From an uncultured Opitutia bacterium (GTDB lineage Bacteria; Verrucomicrobiota; Verrucomicrobiia; Opitutales; Opitutaceae): a stretch of 62,486 bases of DNA. A program made the position numbers and the translations under genes. Shown in pieces: positions 1 to 8,948 of this stretch; the first letter of the stretch is position 1, and the number at the start of each line of letters is the position of its first letter. Below the pieces are notes generated by a model. The model saw only the letters and a list, made by a program, of their open reading frames with translations. It was not told the DNA's origin and did not search any database. The stretch is from the NCBI GenBank assembly GCA_903840415.1, contig CAIMFY010000075.1, positions 1-62,486 of the forward strand. The letters run 5' to 3'.

Positions 1-140
1 GCCTGAATCGGCCGACTCTCCGTGTTCTCCGCTGTTTGGTCGCTTGCTGCGGCAAGCCTTATGGCTCCTGTCCTCGCAAGCGACCAAACAGCTACCCGTC
101 AACGCGGTTGTCTGTGTCCACTAATTCGAGGCAATCTCAA
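1..140. repeat. left copy of flanking inverted repeat, with perfect 16-bp hairpin
   Basis: Bases 42-140 are the exact reverse complement of 62388-62486, the last 99 bases of the window; similarity stops sharply at 140/62388. Inside it, 31-46 (GCTGTTTGGTCGCTTG) pairs perfectly with 77-92, and a nested GCTTGC/GCAAGC hairpin lies at 42-57. No coding sequence is visible. The inner end, read outward as TGAGATTGCC...GTGGACA, resembles the style of IS3-family ends, but that is recollection and not a match I can verify. Alternatives are a dispersed intergenic repeat, or contig ends broken at a multicopy sequence. Confidence 0.85.
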
Positions 141-220
141 ACCGTTTACCAAAGGCTTAACCCAACGCCTCCTGCCTTTCACCTGATACTCAAGGTCGAG
201 GTCTAAGGCAATGGCTCGGG

Positions 221-487
221 TCAACGCTGGCCCCGGCGTGCGGCAACTTTCTTCGGCTTGCGGTGATGCGAGACCTTCGCTTTCGACTTGATCAGTCGAA
301 ACCCCTTTTTCTGCTTTTGCACGGTCAGGACGCCGCCGAGGCGGTGGCCGGCCACGCGGATGGCCGTGGCTAGTTTGAGGGACTGGGCGAAGTGCGCTGA
401 CTTTTTCCCCAGGAGCAGTTGATCGGCAATTTCTTTGTTGCTCACGTCGGTACTATGCCACGCAACCTCCCCGAACCCTGAAGTCAC
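221..487 (-). CDS. hypothetical small basic protein (88 aa)
   Basis: An open frame of 88 codons ends in a strongly basic tail ('HHRKPKKVAARRGQR'). No signal peptide, membrane segment or known domain was recognised. It lies between the flanking repeat and the first binding-protein gene, outside the regulated block, with no operator upstream. It could be a remnant of a mobile-element gene or a chance frame, and the call is weak. Confidence 0.3.
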   Translation of the reverse strand: MTSGFGEVAWHSTDVSNKEIADQLLLGKKSAHFAQSLKLATAIRVAGHRLGGVLTVQKQKKGFRLIKSKAKVSHHRKPKKVAARRGQR

Positions 488-948
488 CGCTGCTCACCAG
501 TATGCTGGTGCGTTTTCTGCCGAAGCGTGCGCACGCCCCGTGGCGATTTTTTTGGTGACCATGCTTCAACTGCTGAAATAGCTCCGGAAAGATAACCTAC
601 TTACAGCCCACCCCACTGGAATTGTCACCCGATCGGGTGTAGCGTCCTGCGTGGTCATGGGACCACATGACAGATGACAGGTTGATCGGCTGATAGGTTA
701 GGGATCTTGGAAGCGATTGTGGTTTCTGACCGATCAAAAGGTTGGCAGGTCTGATGTCAGATCAGGTCAGGGTAAGGTTAGGTAGTAGTCCAAAAGTTAA
801 CAACTCAGTAGACTCCGCCAAAACCAAGACGAAGATTAGCGCCATTGCCGCGCTTGCGGGTTCGTCCCGCACTATGATGAGCCTCCTCGATGATGTTCGA
901 GGAGGCTCAACTGTATCATCTCAGCTCCCCGATTCCTGTTCTGGGTAA
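488..948. other. non-coding stretch left of the first operator
   Basis: No convincing gene was found. A 68-codon frame at 742-948 is rejected because it runs through a perfect hairpin and has no family features. The segment 640-780 is rich in GATC and GGTTA/GGTCAG-like words but shows no exact iteron pattern. A small GTGGTC/GACCAC hairpin lies near 650. Confidence 0.5.
879..908. terminator. perfect 12-bp stem-loop, possible terminator or boundary hairpin
   Basis: GAGCCTCCTCGA (879-890) pairs perfectly with 897-908 across a 6-nt loop. No T-run follows on either strand, so intrinsic termination is uncertain. It sits 40 bp upstream of the operator of the first binding-protein gene and may insulate it from upstream transcription. 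Confidence 0.4.
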
Positions 949-1002
949 CTGAATTTTTTTTGAGCAAACATTTAGCCACGATTCAGCTACTGCAGCGATG
1001 AT
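949..1002 (+). promoter_or_regulatory. 11-bp-phased operator and -10 for gene at 1036
   Basis: CTGAA at 949, TTGAG at 960, TTTAG at 971 and TTCAG at 982 start exactly 11 bp apart. GATGAT at 997-1002 sits 15 bp after the start of the last unit and acts as the -10-like hexamer. This is the only plus-strand copy of the element, and its geometry is identical to the twelve minus-strand copies. Confidence 0.75.
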
Positions 1003-1035
1003 TCCGCTTCCGGCCGAACATGCCGGTCTTGATTT

Positions 1036-2145
1036 ATGCCCCGTCATTACCTCACCTGTCGCTTAAGTTTTTTCTTCGTTTCCGCCATCGCCGCATTTGC
1101 GCAGATCCCGCGCAAGATGCCGACCCCAGCCTCGCCGGCCGAAGCCACAAAGTGGCGCCAAGAAGGCCGCACGTTGCCGACCCCCGAGTTGCTCCAGCCG
1201 ACGCTCGACGCTACCCTGCCCTCCTTTGTGCCGCGCCCCGCGACCGAACTCTCGGGCCACTTCAAGGGCGCGTCATCCGACGTCCTGGCGGTGCTCACCC
1301 AAAATTGGATCGCCGCGTTTCAAAAATATTACCCCAGAGTCAGCATCGATCTGCCACCGCCCTACGCGGGTAGCCTCGGCGCGGTCGAGCTCATCAAAGG
1401 CGACCTCGATTTCGTGATGGTCTCGCGCGAACTGCGGCCGGCCGACGTCTCCGAGTTCCAAAAAAAATTCAGCTACGATCCCACGAGCATTCCGATCTCC
1501 GGTGGCACATGGCGGCAATTTGGCTTTCTCGATGCCATTGGTGTTTTCGTTCATGCGGAGAATCCGCTGAACAAACTCTCTTTTGCGCAACTCGACGCAA
1601 TCTATTCGAGCACCCATCACCGCGGCGGCACACCGATCACGACGTGGGGCCAGCTCGGTCTCACCGGCGAATGGGCCGATCAGCCGATCCATCGCTGGGG
1701 CGTGAAGCCGTGGAATGGTTTCGAGGAATTTATGCGCCAGCGCGTGCTCAGCGTCGGCGACAAGCGCGGAGAATGGCGCGACGACATTAGTTTCGTGGAT
1801 ACCGTTTTCCCGATCTGGCCCGCAGTCGCAAAGGATCGCTACGCAATCGGTTACGCGGGACTGGCCTACGTCGCCGACGGGGTAAAATTTGTTGCGCTTT
1901 CAACCACGGAGGGGCTCCCATTCGTGCTGCCCGGCTATGAAGAAGTCGCCCGGGCGGATTATCCGCTAAGCCGACTGTGCTTCATGAATTTTAATCGTGC
2001 GCCCGGTAAAGCGATCAATCCTGTGCTGGCCGAACTCCTCCGTTTCATCCTCAGCCGCGAGGGCCAGCGCGTGATTCTCGATCAGGCCGTCTTCCTGCCG
2101 TTGCGTGAATCGCAGGCGGCCACGAGTCGCGCGGCACTGCAGTAA
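1036..2145 (+). CDS. PstS-like secreted substrate-binding protein
   Basis: 369 aa, predicted to be exported (signal peptide about residues 1-23). Fold marks of the PstS/PBP_like_2 family are visible: an 'F.KYYPRV' strand near 95, 'GDLDFVMVSRE' near 122-132, 'NPL..LSFAQLDAIY' near 176-190, the loop 'TTWGQLGLTGEWADQPIH' at 202-219 and 'LRFILSREGQ' near the C-terminus. In canonical PstS proteins these segments shape the oxyanion cleft; the ligand here is unknown. It is monocistronic, the only plus-strand member, and closest by eye to the member at the opposite end (61195-62265). The start at 1036 lies 33 bp after the -10-like element. Confidence 0.88.
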   Translation: MPRHYLTCRLSFFFVSAIAAFAQIPRKMPTPASPAEATKWRQEGRTLPTPELLQPTLDATLPSFVPRPATELSGHFKGASSDVLAVLTQNWIAAFQKYYPRVSIDLPPPYAGSLGAVELIKGDLDFVMVSRELRPADVSEFQKKFSYDPTSIPISGGTWRQFGFLDAIGVFVHAENPLNKLSFAQLDAIYSSTHHRGGTPITTWGQLGLTGEWADQPIHRWGVKPWNGFEEFMRQRVLSVGDKRGEWRDDISFVDTVFPIWPAVAKDRYAIGYAGLAYVADGVKFVALSTTEGLPFVLPGYEEVARADYPLSRLCFMNFNRAPGKAINPVLAELLRFILSREGQRVILDQAVFLPLRESQAATSRAALQ

Positions 2146-2156
2146 GCGCGGCCTTC

Positions 2157-2180
2157 GCGCCCGGCGAAGAGGCCGGGCGC
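2157..2180. terminator. bidirectional stem-loop between convergent genes
   Basis: GCGCCCGGC (2157-2165) pairs perfectly with GCCGGGCGC (2172-2180) around the loop GAAGAG. It lies in the 41-bp gap between the stop of the plus-strand binding protein and the stop of the minus-strand RND gene, where a shared terminator is expected. There is no long T-run. Confidence 0.65.
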
Positions 2181-2186
2181 ACCCGC

Positions 2187-5100
2187 TCACTTCGCCAACT
2201 CAGGCGCTCGCTTGCCGATGTGCAGTGAGAGCAGCACGGGCAGCACAATCAGCACGAGCGGCATTTGCAGGGTGAGACCGGAGATGATCGCGATGGCGAG
2301 CGGCTGTTGCATCGCGGAGCCCGCGCCGATGCCCAAGGCGAGCGGCAGGAGCGCGAGGATCGCCGCGAAGGTCGTCATCGCGATTGGACGCATGCGGTTC
2401 AATCCGGCGGTGATGAGGGCGTCGTGCGGCGCCAGTTCGCTGGAGAGCGAGACGAGTTCGCTCACGTAGAAAATCGCCACCTCGGTCGCGATGCCCACGA
2501 TCATCGTCATGCCCATCATGGAGGAGATGTTGAGCTCGGTGTTGGTCAGCCACAGGCCGATCGTGACAGCGGAAAGCGCAAGCAGCGTGCAACCGAGCAT
2601 CGCGAGCGAGGTCCGAAAACTCTCGTAGAGAAACAACAGGAGCAAATACACAAGCGCCACTGCTCCGGCGAATACTGCGATGAGCCCGGCAAACGCCTTC
2701 TGCTGCTCGGCGTAAGTCCCGCCCAGCGCGGAGTAAACGCCCTTCGGCAAAGCGCCCGGCTTGGCGAGGGCGGCCTGCACGTCACGAATCGTCGATCCGA
2801 GATCGCGGCCGGTGATGCGGCCGGTCACGGCGATCATCGGCTTCAAATCGTCGCGCGTGATTTCCGGCTGGCCGGTCACGGCCGTGATCGTCGCCACGCG
2901 TTTCAGCGCGAAGAAATGCCCGTCCGGGGCGCGAAGGCGGAGGTTCGCGATCACTTCGGCGGTGTGGCGGCTTTTCTCGGGAATCCACGCACGCAGGCCG
3001 ACGAGCTTCGGGCCGCTTTCGAATTTCGTCGTGGCGGTCGCACCGCTGAGCAGGCCGTTGAGGGCTTGCGTGACCGAGTCAGGGTCCATGCCTTCCAACG
3101 CCGCCTTGGCACGGTCGACTTGGATATTGAGCGCGTCGCCAGCGAGCACGATACCGTCCTTCACATCGACCACTCCGGGAATGGCGCCGATCAGTTTGGC
3201 GACCTGTGGCGCCGTCGCCGAAAGGAGCGCGCCGTCGTCGGAGTAGAGCTTGATCTCGATCGGTTGCGGAACGGCGGTGAGATCGCCGATGAGATCCTCC
3301 ATTAGCTGGGGCATCTCGATTTCGAGACCGGGGATACCCTTCTCCACCTTCTGGCGGATTTCATCCATGACTTCCTCGATGTCGCGGCGCGGCGCCCCTT
3401 TCAAACGAACAAAATAATCGCCCTGGTTTGATTCGGTGATGCCACCGCCAAGTTGCAGCCCGGTGCGGCGCGAGTAGGTCTGCACCTCCGGCGTCTCCTG
3501 CAAGACTTGCTCGACCTGCCGCAGCAGCCGGTCGGTTTCGCTGAGCGAAGTGCCGGGCTCGGCGACGTAGTCGAGGATGAAGCCGCCTTCGTCCATCTTC
3601 GGCATGAACCCGCTGCCGACGTTTTGATAACACAGCCACGCCAGCACCAGCAACGGCACGATGCCGAACAAGGTGAGCGCCGGTCGCACGAGCAACACGC
3701 GGAGCAGCTTGGAATACCAGACATGAATTTTAGTGGTAAACGCCCCGCCTTCCTCCTGGTCAGCGTCTTTCTCGTTGAGAAAATGATCCGCCAGGATCGG
3801 CACCGCGAGCCACGCGATCAGAAAGGAAATCACCAGGCTCGCGGCCATCGTGAGCGACAGCGCCTTGAAGAATTCGCCGGTGACGCCCGAGAGAAACGCG
3901 AGCGGCGCGAAGATGACGATGGTGGAAAGCGACGAAGCGACCAGTGGGCGGGTGAATTCAGCCGCCGCCGTCCACACCCGGCCATGGTGCGGCCCGTGGA
4001 CTCCACGCAGTCGCCGCACGACGTGCTCCACCATCACGATCGCATCGTCGATGATCAGGCCGACCGCTGCCGCCATGCCGCCGAGCGTCATGATGTTGAA
4101 GCTGCCGTGCAGGAGCTTGAGCAGCAGGACCGTCGCCGCGAGCGTGGCCGGCACACACGCCATCGCGATCAGCGTAATTTTGCCGTTGCGCAAAAACACG
4201 AGGAGCACGGCGCCCGCGAGGAGCACACCGATGAAGACCGCGTCGCGCACACTCACCGCCGAGGCGACGATGAGTTCGCTCTGATCATACCAGTTGGCAA
4301 TTTTCACCGCTCGCGGGAGCTGGCTCTTGAACGCGGCGAGTTTGGCGCGCACGTCCTCGGCGATCTGCACGGTGTTCGCGTCAGGCTGCTGGTAAACTTG
4401 GAAGATGACCGCGTCGCGCCCGTCGGCCGTCACGCGCGTCCACTGCGGGACCGTGCTGAGTTCGACGGTGCCGATGTCGGAAACGCGCAGCAGGCCGTTG
4501 GGGCCCTTGAGCAACACGGTTTCGCCGATTTGATCGGCGCTGGTGAAGCGGCTGTCGGCGAGCGTGAGGTAGAGTTTGTAGTGATCTTCGAGTTTGCCGA
4601 CCGCGCTGATGGAATTCGCGGAGGATAGCGCCTTCGCGACATCCTCCAGCGTGAGCCCGTGCGACTCCAGCCGCGCCGGATCGGCCGTGATGCGATATTC
4701 GGCTTCCGTGCCGCCAAACACCTGCACGCGGGCCACACCGGTCACGGTCGAGAGCAGCGGGCGCAACTGGTAATACGCGACGTCGCGCAGCTCAGTGAGC
4801 GACTGCTTCTGCGAAGTGAGCGTGTAGGCGATTGTCGGAAACACCGTCGGGTCCATCCGCCGCACCTCGAACGTCGTGCCTGCCGGCAACGAGGCCAGCG
4901 TCTGATTGATCGCCGACTCGACCTGCAGCATCGCCGAAATCATGTCCTGACCCCAATCGAAGTTGATCGAGATCTCTGAGGCGCCGCGGCTTGACGTGGA
5001 GCGCAGGCTGCGCAGGCCGGGCACCGATCGCACCGCCTCTTCGACCGGCATCGTGACCTCGGTCGTCATACGCTCGGCCGGCCGATCGCCGGCATCGAGG

Positions 5101-5243
5101 CTCACGACGATGCGCGGGAACTGCACTTGCGGAAAGAGCGCCACCGGCAGCCTAAACGTCGCAACGATTCCGGCGACGATCAGCAATCCGAGCAGGAACA
5201 GCACCGAGCGCCGGTGCGTCTGCATCCACGCCACAAAATTCAT
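2187..5243 (-). CDS. RND-family efflux pump inner-membrane subunit
   Basis: 1018 aa, the usual AcrB/MdtB length, so complete. An N-terminal TM helix (about 13-30) is followed by a large periplasmic loop, a TM bundle from about 335, a second periplasmic loop and a C-terminal TM bundle. The TM4 motif 'GLIIDDAIVMVEH' carries the paired Asp (399, 400) of the proton relay, fitting the HAE1/multidrug-type branch better than the single-Asp metal pumps. The start overlaps the stop of the membrane-fusion gene by 4 bp. With its two partners it would span the envelope and export an unknown substrate using the proton gradient. Confidence 0.93.
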   Translation of the reverse strand: MNFVAWMQTHRRSVLFLLGLLIVAGIVATFRLPVALFPQVQFPRIVVSLDAGDRPAERMTTEVTMPVEEAVRSVPGLRSLRSTSSRGASEISINFDWGQDMISAMLQVESAINQTLASLPAGTTFEVRRMDPTVFPTIAYTLTSQKQSLTELRDVAYYQLRPLLSTVTGVARVQVFGGTEAEYRITADPARLESHGLTLEDVAKALSSANSISAVGKLEDHYKLYLTLADSRFTSADQIGETVLLKGPNGLLRVSDIGTVELSTVPQWTRVTADGRDAVIFQVYQQPDANTVQIAEDVRAKLAAFKSQLPRAVKIANWYDQSELIVASAVSVRDAVFIGVLLAGAVLLVFLRNGKITLIAMACVPATLAATVLLLKLLHGSFNIMTLGGMAAAVGLIIDDAIVMVEHVVRRLRGVHGPHHGRVWTAAAEFTRPLVASSLSTIVIFAPLAFLSGVTGEFFKALSLTMAASLVISFLIAWLAVPILADHFLNEKDADQEEGGAFTTKIHVWYSKLLRVLLVRPALTLFGIVPLLVLAWLCYQNVGSGFMPKMDEGGFILDYVAEPGTSLSETDRLLRQVEQVLQETPEVQTYSRRTGLQLGGGITESNQGDYFVRLKGAPRRDIEEVMDEIRQKVEKGIPGLEIEMPQLMEDLIGDLTAVPQPIEIKLYSDDGALLSATAPQVAKLIGAIPGVVDVKDGIVLAGDALNIQVDRAKAALEGMDPDSVTQALNGLLSGATATTKFESGPKLVGLRAWIPEKSRHTAEVIANLRLRAPDGHFFALKRVATITAVTGQPEITRDDLKPMIAVTGRITGRDLGSTIRDVQAALAKPGALPKGVYSALGGTYAEQQKAFAGLIAVFAGAVALVYLLLLFLYESFRTSLAMLGCTLLALSAVTIGLWLTNTELNISSMMGMTMIVGIATEVAIFYVSELVSLSSELAPHDALITAGLNRMRPIAMTTFAAILALLPLALGIGAGSAMQQPLAIAIISGLTLQMPLVLIVLPVLLSLHIGKRAPELAK

Positions 5244-6391
5244 TGCTTGGCCTCCGCAGCCTTCTCCGCTTTCGGCGCGTCCTTGGCGTCAGGTTTTTTT
5301 TCGTCCTTCACCGCCTCGTCTTTCTCGTCTTTTTTCTCTGCGGGTTGGATCGCCATGCCGTCCTCAAGTTCGTAGTTGCCGAGGGCAACAACTAGGTCGC
5401 CCTCGCGCAGATCCTTGTTGATGACTTCCACCAGGTCGCCGCTGGTGATGCCGACTTTCACCTCGTGTTTCACGGCCTTGCCGTCCTTCACGGTGAACAA
5501 AATCTGTTTCTCGTCGTCGGGCAGCACGGCACTGCGCGGGGCGACAAGGGTTTCTTTTTTCTGCAGCTCGATCGAAGCTTTCACGTGTTCGCCGAGCAGC
5601 AGCTCCGCGTTGCCGGGCACGGCCACGCGGATTTCCGCCGCGCCGGTCAGCGGGTCGAGCGACTTGCCCACGACGCGAATCGTCGAGGTCACGGACTCGA
5701 CCTCCGACCGCGCCGCCGAGAGCAGCACCACCGGCTGGCCCTCGGTCAGCTGCGCGAGGTCGGCCGCCTCGACGCCAAGCTTTACCTCCAATTTGTCGGC
5801 GCTGGCCACGCTGACGAGCAACGTCCCCGCGGGCACGATGGTCCCGGCGGTCACCTCCAGTTTGCTGACAATGCCCGCGACGCTCGCGGTGATTTTGCCA
5901 TCACCGCTGACGCCCCGCGCCTCCAGGCTGGCGACTTTGGCTTGCGCGTCCTGGGCCGCCTGCTGTGCGGCGAGCAGATCCTGATTCGTTGCCAGTTTCA
6001 ATTCGAAGCGCTGCTTCGTCGCGGCGAGAGTCTTGGTGGCAAGGTCCGCCGCGCTGCGCGCGGAATCGAGGGTCAGTCTTGACTCCGGGCTCGGATCGAT
6101 TTCCAGGAGCAGGTCGCCGACATTCACCGCCGCGCCGGTCGCCGCGGTGACGCCGCGCACGACGCACTCATAGGTGGCCGTGACCGTGTGATCCCCGGAC
6201 GGTGCGGCGACGACGACGCCAAACGCGCCGAGCGTTTGAGAAATTTCCTGCCGCTTGAGCGGGACGACCTCGACCTTGGCGGCGGGCTTCTCCGCCTTTT
6301 CCTCGGCCGCCGCGGCGCTGCGGTGTTTCCAGAAAAACCATCCGCCAGCGAGCACGGCCAAGGCGAGGAGCGAAAACAGGATCTTTTTCAT
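5240..6391 (-). CDS. RND membrane-fusion (periplasmic adaptor) protein
   Basis: 383 aa from the ATG at 6391, which begins 'MKKILFSLLALAVLAGG', a signal anchor. The domain order fits an adaptor: lipoyl-like half motifs near 70-100 ('GVTAATGAAVNVGDLLLEI') and 175-200, an intervening Ala/Gln-rich helical hairpin (about 105-160), then beta-barrel and membrane-proximal domains. The C-terminus is an unusual Lys/Glu/Asp-rich tail of about 40 residues. It is second to last in the YncE-OMF-MFP-RND operon and links the pump to the outer-membrane factor. Confidence 0.9.
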   Translation of the reverse strand: MKKILFSLLALAVLAGGWFFWKHRSAAAAEEKAEKPAAKVEVVPLKRQEISQTLGAFGVVVAAPSGDHTVTATYECVVRGVTAATGAAVNVGDLLLEIDPSPESRLTLDSARSAADLATKTLAATKQRFELKLATNQDLLAAQQAAQDAQAKVASLEARGVSGDGKITASVAGIVSKLEVTAGTIVPAGTLLVSVASADKLEVKLGVEAADLAQLTEGQPVVLLSAARSEVESVTSTIRVVGKSLDPLTGAAEIRVAVPGNAELLLGEHVKASIELQKKETLVAPRSAVLPDDEKQILFTVKDGKAVKHEVKVGITSGDLVEVINKDLREGDLVVALGNYELEDGMAIQPAEKKDEKDEAVKDEKKPDAKDAPKAEKAAEAKQ

Positions 6392-6410
6392 GACGAGATT
6401 TTTTGGTGGC

Positions 6411-7790
6411 TCAGTTGGACGCCGTGGGCGTGAGGAGCGCGCGGCCGGTGGCAAGTTCCAGCGCCACGCCGAGCTCAAGGATGTCCTGTCGCATTTTAGC
6501 CTGCTCAGTCCGGCGCGCGAGGAGCGTGGCGCGCGCGTCACGCCACGCCTGGGTGTCGGCGTTGCGGGTTTTCAACGCCTGGTCGAGGGCCGTGGCGATC
6601 GACTCCAATTCGGGCAGCTCAGCGTCGAGCGTGCTGAGTTGCGCGCGGGCGATCGCGAGATTGGAAAGAATCTGCATGACGTCGGCGCGCGCCTCGGATA
6701 CGCGAGCGACATACTCGTCGAAGAGCTGCTGGCGCGTCGCCGTGCCCACGGCGATCTGGCCCTGGTTGCGATCGAAGAACGGCAGGTCGGCGGTCACACC
6801 GTAACTCCGCGTGCGGACATCGCTCGTATCGTGCGCCTTCGCGAAACTGAGAGCGATCTTTGGAAACTGTGCTTTCACCGCGGCACGCAACGACGCTTCC
6901 GCGCTCTCGTAGCCCAGCGTGAGTGCCACGAGATCGAGGCGGCGCTTTTCGAGGCCGTCCAGAAGCGCGGCGGCGTTGGTTGCATCCGCGGGCAGGGTGG
7001 GCAACGCGGTGCCACCCTTAAGCTGCAAGAGTGAGCCGGCGGATTGACCGAGCGCCAGATTGAGGGCGAGCCGCTGCGACGTGAGATCCTGTTCGATCGC
7101 GAAACGCGCGTCCTGCGCCGCGCTCCAAGCCTCGGTGGTCGCGGCCAGATCGGACATCGTCAGGTGACCCAGCGCCTGGGCTTTTCGTGCCAGCGCGAGC
7201 GCGTCTGCGAGTTCGATTTCGGTTTCGTGAGCGAGGGGCAGACGAGACTCGAGCGACAGTACGCGATACGCGGCGAGTCGGGCGGCTTGGGCGGCCTGCC
7301 ATTCCTGCCACGCTAGGTCGAGGTCGAGCGCGGCGGCCGTAGCCTTGGCGCTGGCAACGCGATCGCGGTAGCCGAGCAAGGCGGTGACTTCCCAGCTCAA
7401 GCCGAGGCTTTCGCCGTTGATGAGAGTGGGATCGCTGTTGCCGTGCTGCTGGTCGAGCGAGTAGCCGAGCTGCGGGTTGGGCAACAGGCCGGCCTGCACG
7501 ACCTGCGCTTGGGCGACGCCGCGCTGGTCGCGGACCGCGCGCAATTGCGGGCTCGTGATGACGGCCATCAAAGCAATCTCATCCGCCGTGAAGCCGTCCC
7601 GGCCGTCGATCACGAGCGGCGCGAGCAGCGGGTGGGAGAACTTTTCCGCGGCGATCCGAACAGCCTCGAGCTTGGGCGCGGCAAGCGCGGTCTCGACGGC
7701 TGCGGGTGCGAGCGGCTGCGCGTGATACGACGTGCAGCCGGTCAGCAGCGCGCCCGTGGCCGCGACAGCGGTAAGGGTGCGGAGCCTCAT
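6411..7790 (-). CDS. TolC/CusC-like outer-membrane efflux lipoprotein
   Basis: 459 aa with the lipobox 'LLTGC' (Cys19), so a lipid-anchored outer-membrane factor. Two repeats of long Ala/Gln/Leu-rich helices ('SPQLRAVRDQRGVAQAQVVQAG', cut here to 'QLRAVRDQRGVAQAQ', near 83-97) are typical of the OEP family. The gene starts 7 bp after the stop of the upstream propeller gene and is followed within 19 bp by the adaptor gene, completing a tripartite pump. Confidence 0.9.
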   Translation of the reverse strand: MRLRTLTAVAATGALLTGCTSYHAQPLAPAAVETALAAPKLEAVRIAAEKFSHPLLAPLVIDGRDGFTADEIALMAVITSPQLRAVRDQRGVAQAQVVQAGLLPNPQLGYSLDQQHGNSDPTLINGESLGLSWEVTALLGYRDRVASAKATAAALDLDLAWQEWQAAQAARLAAYRVLSLESRLPLAHETEIELADALALARKAQALGHLTMSDLAATTEAWSAAQDARFAIEQDLTSQRLALNLALGQSAGSLLQLKGGTALPTLPADATNAAALLDGLEKRRLDLVALTLGYESAEASLRAAVKAQFPKIALSFAKAHDTSDVRTRSYGVTADLPFFDRNQGQIAVGTATRQQLFDEYVARVSEARADVMQILSNLAIARAQLSTLDAELPELESIATALDQALKTRNADTQAWRDARATLLARRTEQAKMRQDILELGVALELATGRALLTPTASN

Positions 7791-7797
7791 GGCAAAA

Positions 7798-8814
7798 TCA
7801 GCGAGTCACGACGACGAGGTGAAACGAGCCTGGCAGCAGCGGCGCACGTGGTTCCGGCACGTCCTTCGTCGGCGCCGGCTTCGGACCGAGTTTCGCGGTC
7901 GGCAGAAACACGCGGCCGCCCTCCGCGTCGATCGCGATCGTGCGGCAGCCTTGCTCGGTCGTCACGTTTTGCACGACCGTAAATTTGTCAGGCGAGTCCT
8001 CGTGGATGACCGTCAGCGTGCCGTCGACGTTCGAGGTGAAAATGGTGCCCGTGGTCGCATCGAACGCCACACCATCTGGGTCAGAACCGATCGTGGGTGT
8101 CGCGACGACTTTGCCGGTGTCGCTGTCGAGGACGACGAGCTTGTTGTTGCCGCACGCGGAAAAGATGCGGTGGTGTTCGCGATCGACTGCGAGGCCGGTG
8201 CCGCCCTCGCCCGGCTTAAGCGACCAGACGGCGGTAACGGCGAGCTTCTGAAGGTCGAGCACATGCACGGCACTCTGTTCCTCATCGTTGATAAACGCGT
8301 GGCCGCGGCCATCGAAACCGATCTGCTCGAGTTTGGTGCCGCCGACCGACACCGTGCGGACGATGGCCATTTTTTCGGGATCGATGAGGCTCACGTCGCC
8401 CGTGCTGCCGCCGTTGACGCAGTAAACGCGATTGGTGTCGGGATCGTATTCGATCGAGTCGGGCTTGACGCCGGTCGGCTTGATGACAGCCAGGGTCTTC
8501 AGCGTCTTAAGGTCGAACACGAGGACGCTGCGATCGTCACCACTGCTGATGAACCCGCGGCCCAGCGCCGGCACAAACGCGACGCCATGCGCGCGCTTCG
8601 TCGGCGCAATCTCACCGATTTTCTTGCCGCTCTCGCTGTCGAGGACCTCGAACCGCTTGTCGTGCGCGATGAAAATCCGGTGCGACGCGGCGTCATAGCG
8701 GACGTAGTCGTAAGTGCCGTCGCCCCCGATGGGGTAGCTGGCAGTGACTTTGTAATCCGCGCGAGCCGCGGTGGCGAAAGTGACAAGAAGGAAGAAAGCA
8801 ATGATATGACGCAT
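7798..8814 (-). CDS. YncE-like secreted beta-propeller protein (copy 1)
   Basis: 338 aa from the ATG at 8814; an upstream frame to 8862 is excluded because it would start inside the operator. The signal peptide is 'MRHIIAFFLLVTFATAARA'. Six to seven repeats of the type 'FDLKTLKTLAVIKPTGVKPD' and 'VLDSDTGKVVATPTIGSDPD' mark a YVTN/YncE propeller. It is the first gene of the RND operon. Function is unknown; E. coli YncE is an iron-regulated periplasmic propeller, which is only an analogy. Confidence 0.88.
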   Translation of the reverse strand: MRHIIAFFLLVTFATAARADYKVTASYPIGGDGTYDYVRYDAASHRIFIAHDKRFEVLDSESGKKIGEIAPTKRAHGVAFVPALGRGFISSGDDRSVLVFDLKTLKTLAVIKPTGVKPDSIEYDPDTNRVYCVNGGSTGDVSLIDPEKMAIVRTVSVGGTKLEQIGFDGRGHAFINDEEQSAVHVLDLQKLAVTAVWSLKPGEGGTGLAVDREHHRIFSACGNNKLVVLDSDTGKVVATPTIGSDPDGVAFDATTGTIFTSNVDGTLTVIHEDSPDKFTVVQNVTTEQGCRTIAIDAEGGRVFLPTAKLGPKPAPTKDVPEPRAPLLPGSFHLVVVTR

Positions 8815-8833
8815 AGGAATTGAGGGGACGAAA

Positions 8834-8887
8834 AGCATGGGAGCGAAAGCTAAATGAAGCATGAAGCCGGACTGAAAAAAATTTCAG
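8834..8887 (-). promoter_or_regulatory. 11-bp-phased operator and -10 for the YncE/RND operon
   Basis: On the coding strand, CTGAA (8887-8883), TTCAG (8876-8872), TTCAT (8865-8861) and TTTAG (8854-8850) are spaced 11 bp, then CATGCT at 8839-8834. The predicted leader to the ATG at 8814 is only about 13 nt. In the opposite direction, toward the response-regulator gene, the correctly spaced hexamer is CTCGCG, so the element appears to drive only the minus strand. Confidence 0.8.
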
Positions 8888-8948
8888 CGAGATTGGCCTC
8901 GCGCAGAACGACCACACAATCCTGAATAATGACACAGGATATTTTGCC

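Noticed and set aside
856-870. GCGGG-TTCGT-CCCGC resembling a tRNA T-arm
   Set aside because: The loop is 5 nt instead of 7 and no acceptor or anticodon stem surrounds it, so it is not a tRNA or an attachment-site remnant I can support.
742-948. 68-codon plus-strand frame
   Set aside because: It runs through the perfect hairpin at 879-908, ends at the operator and has no recognisable feature or ribosome binding site.
2187-7790. Metal-type (Czc/Cus) RND pump, suggested by the CusS/CusR-like two-component system nearby
   Set aside because: The TM4 motif has two adjacent Asp as in multidrug-type pumps, and no Met- or His-rich metal sites were seen in the adaptor, so I leave the substrate open.
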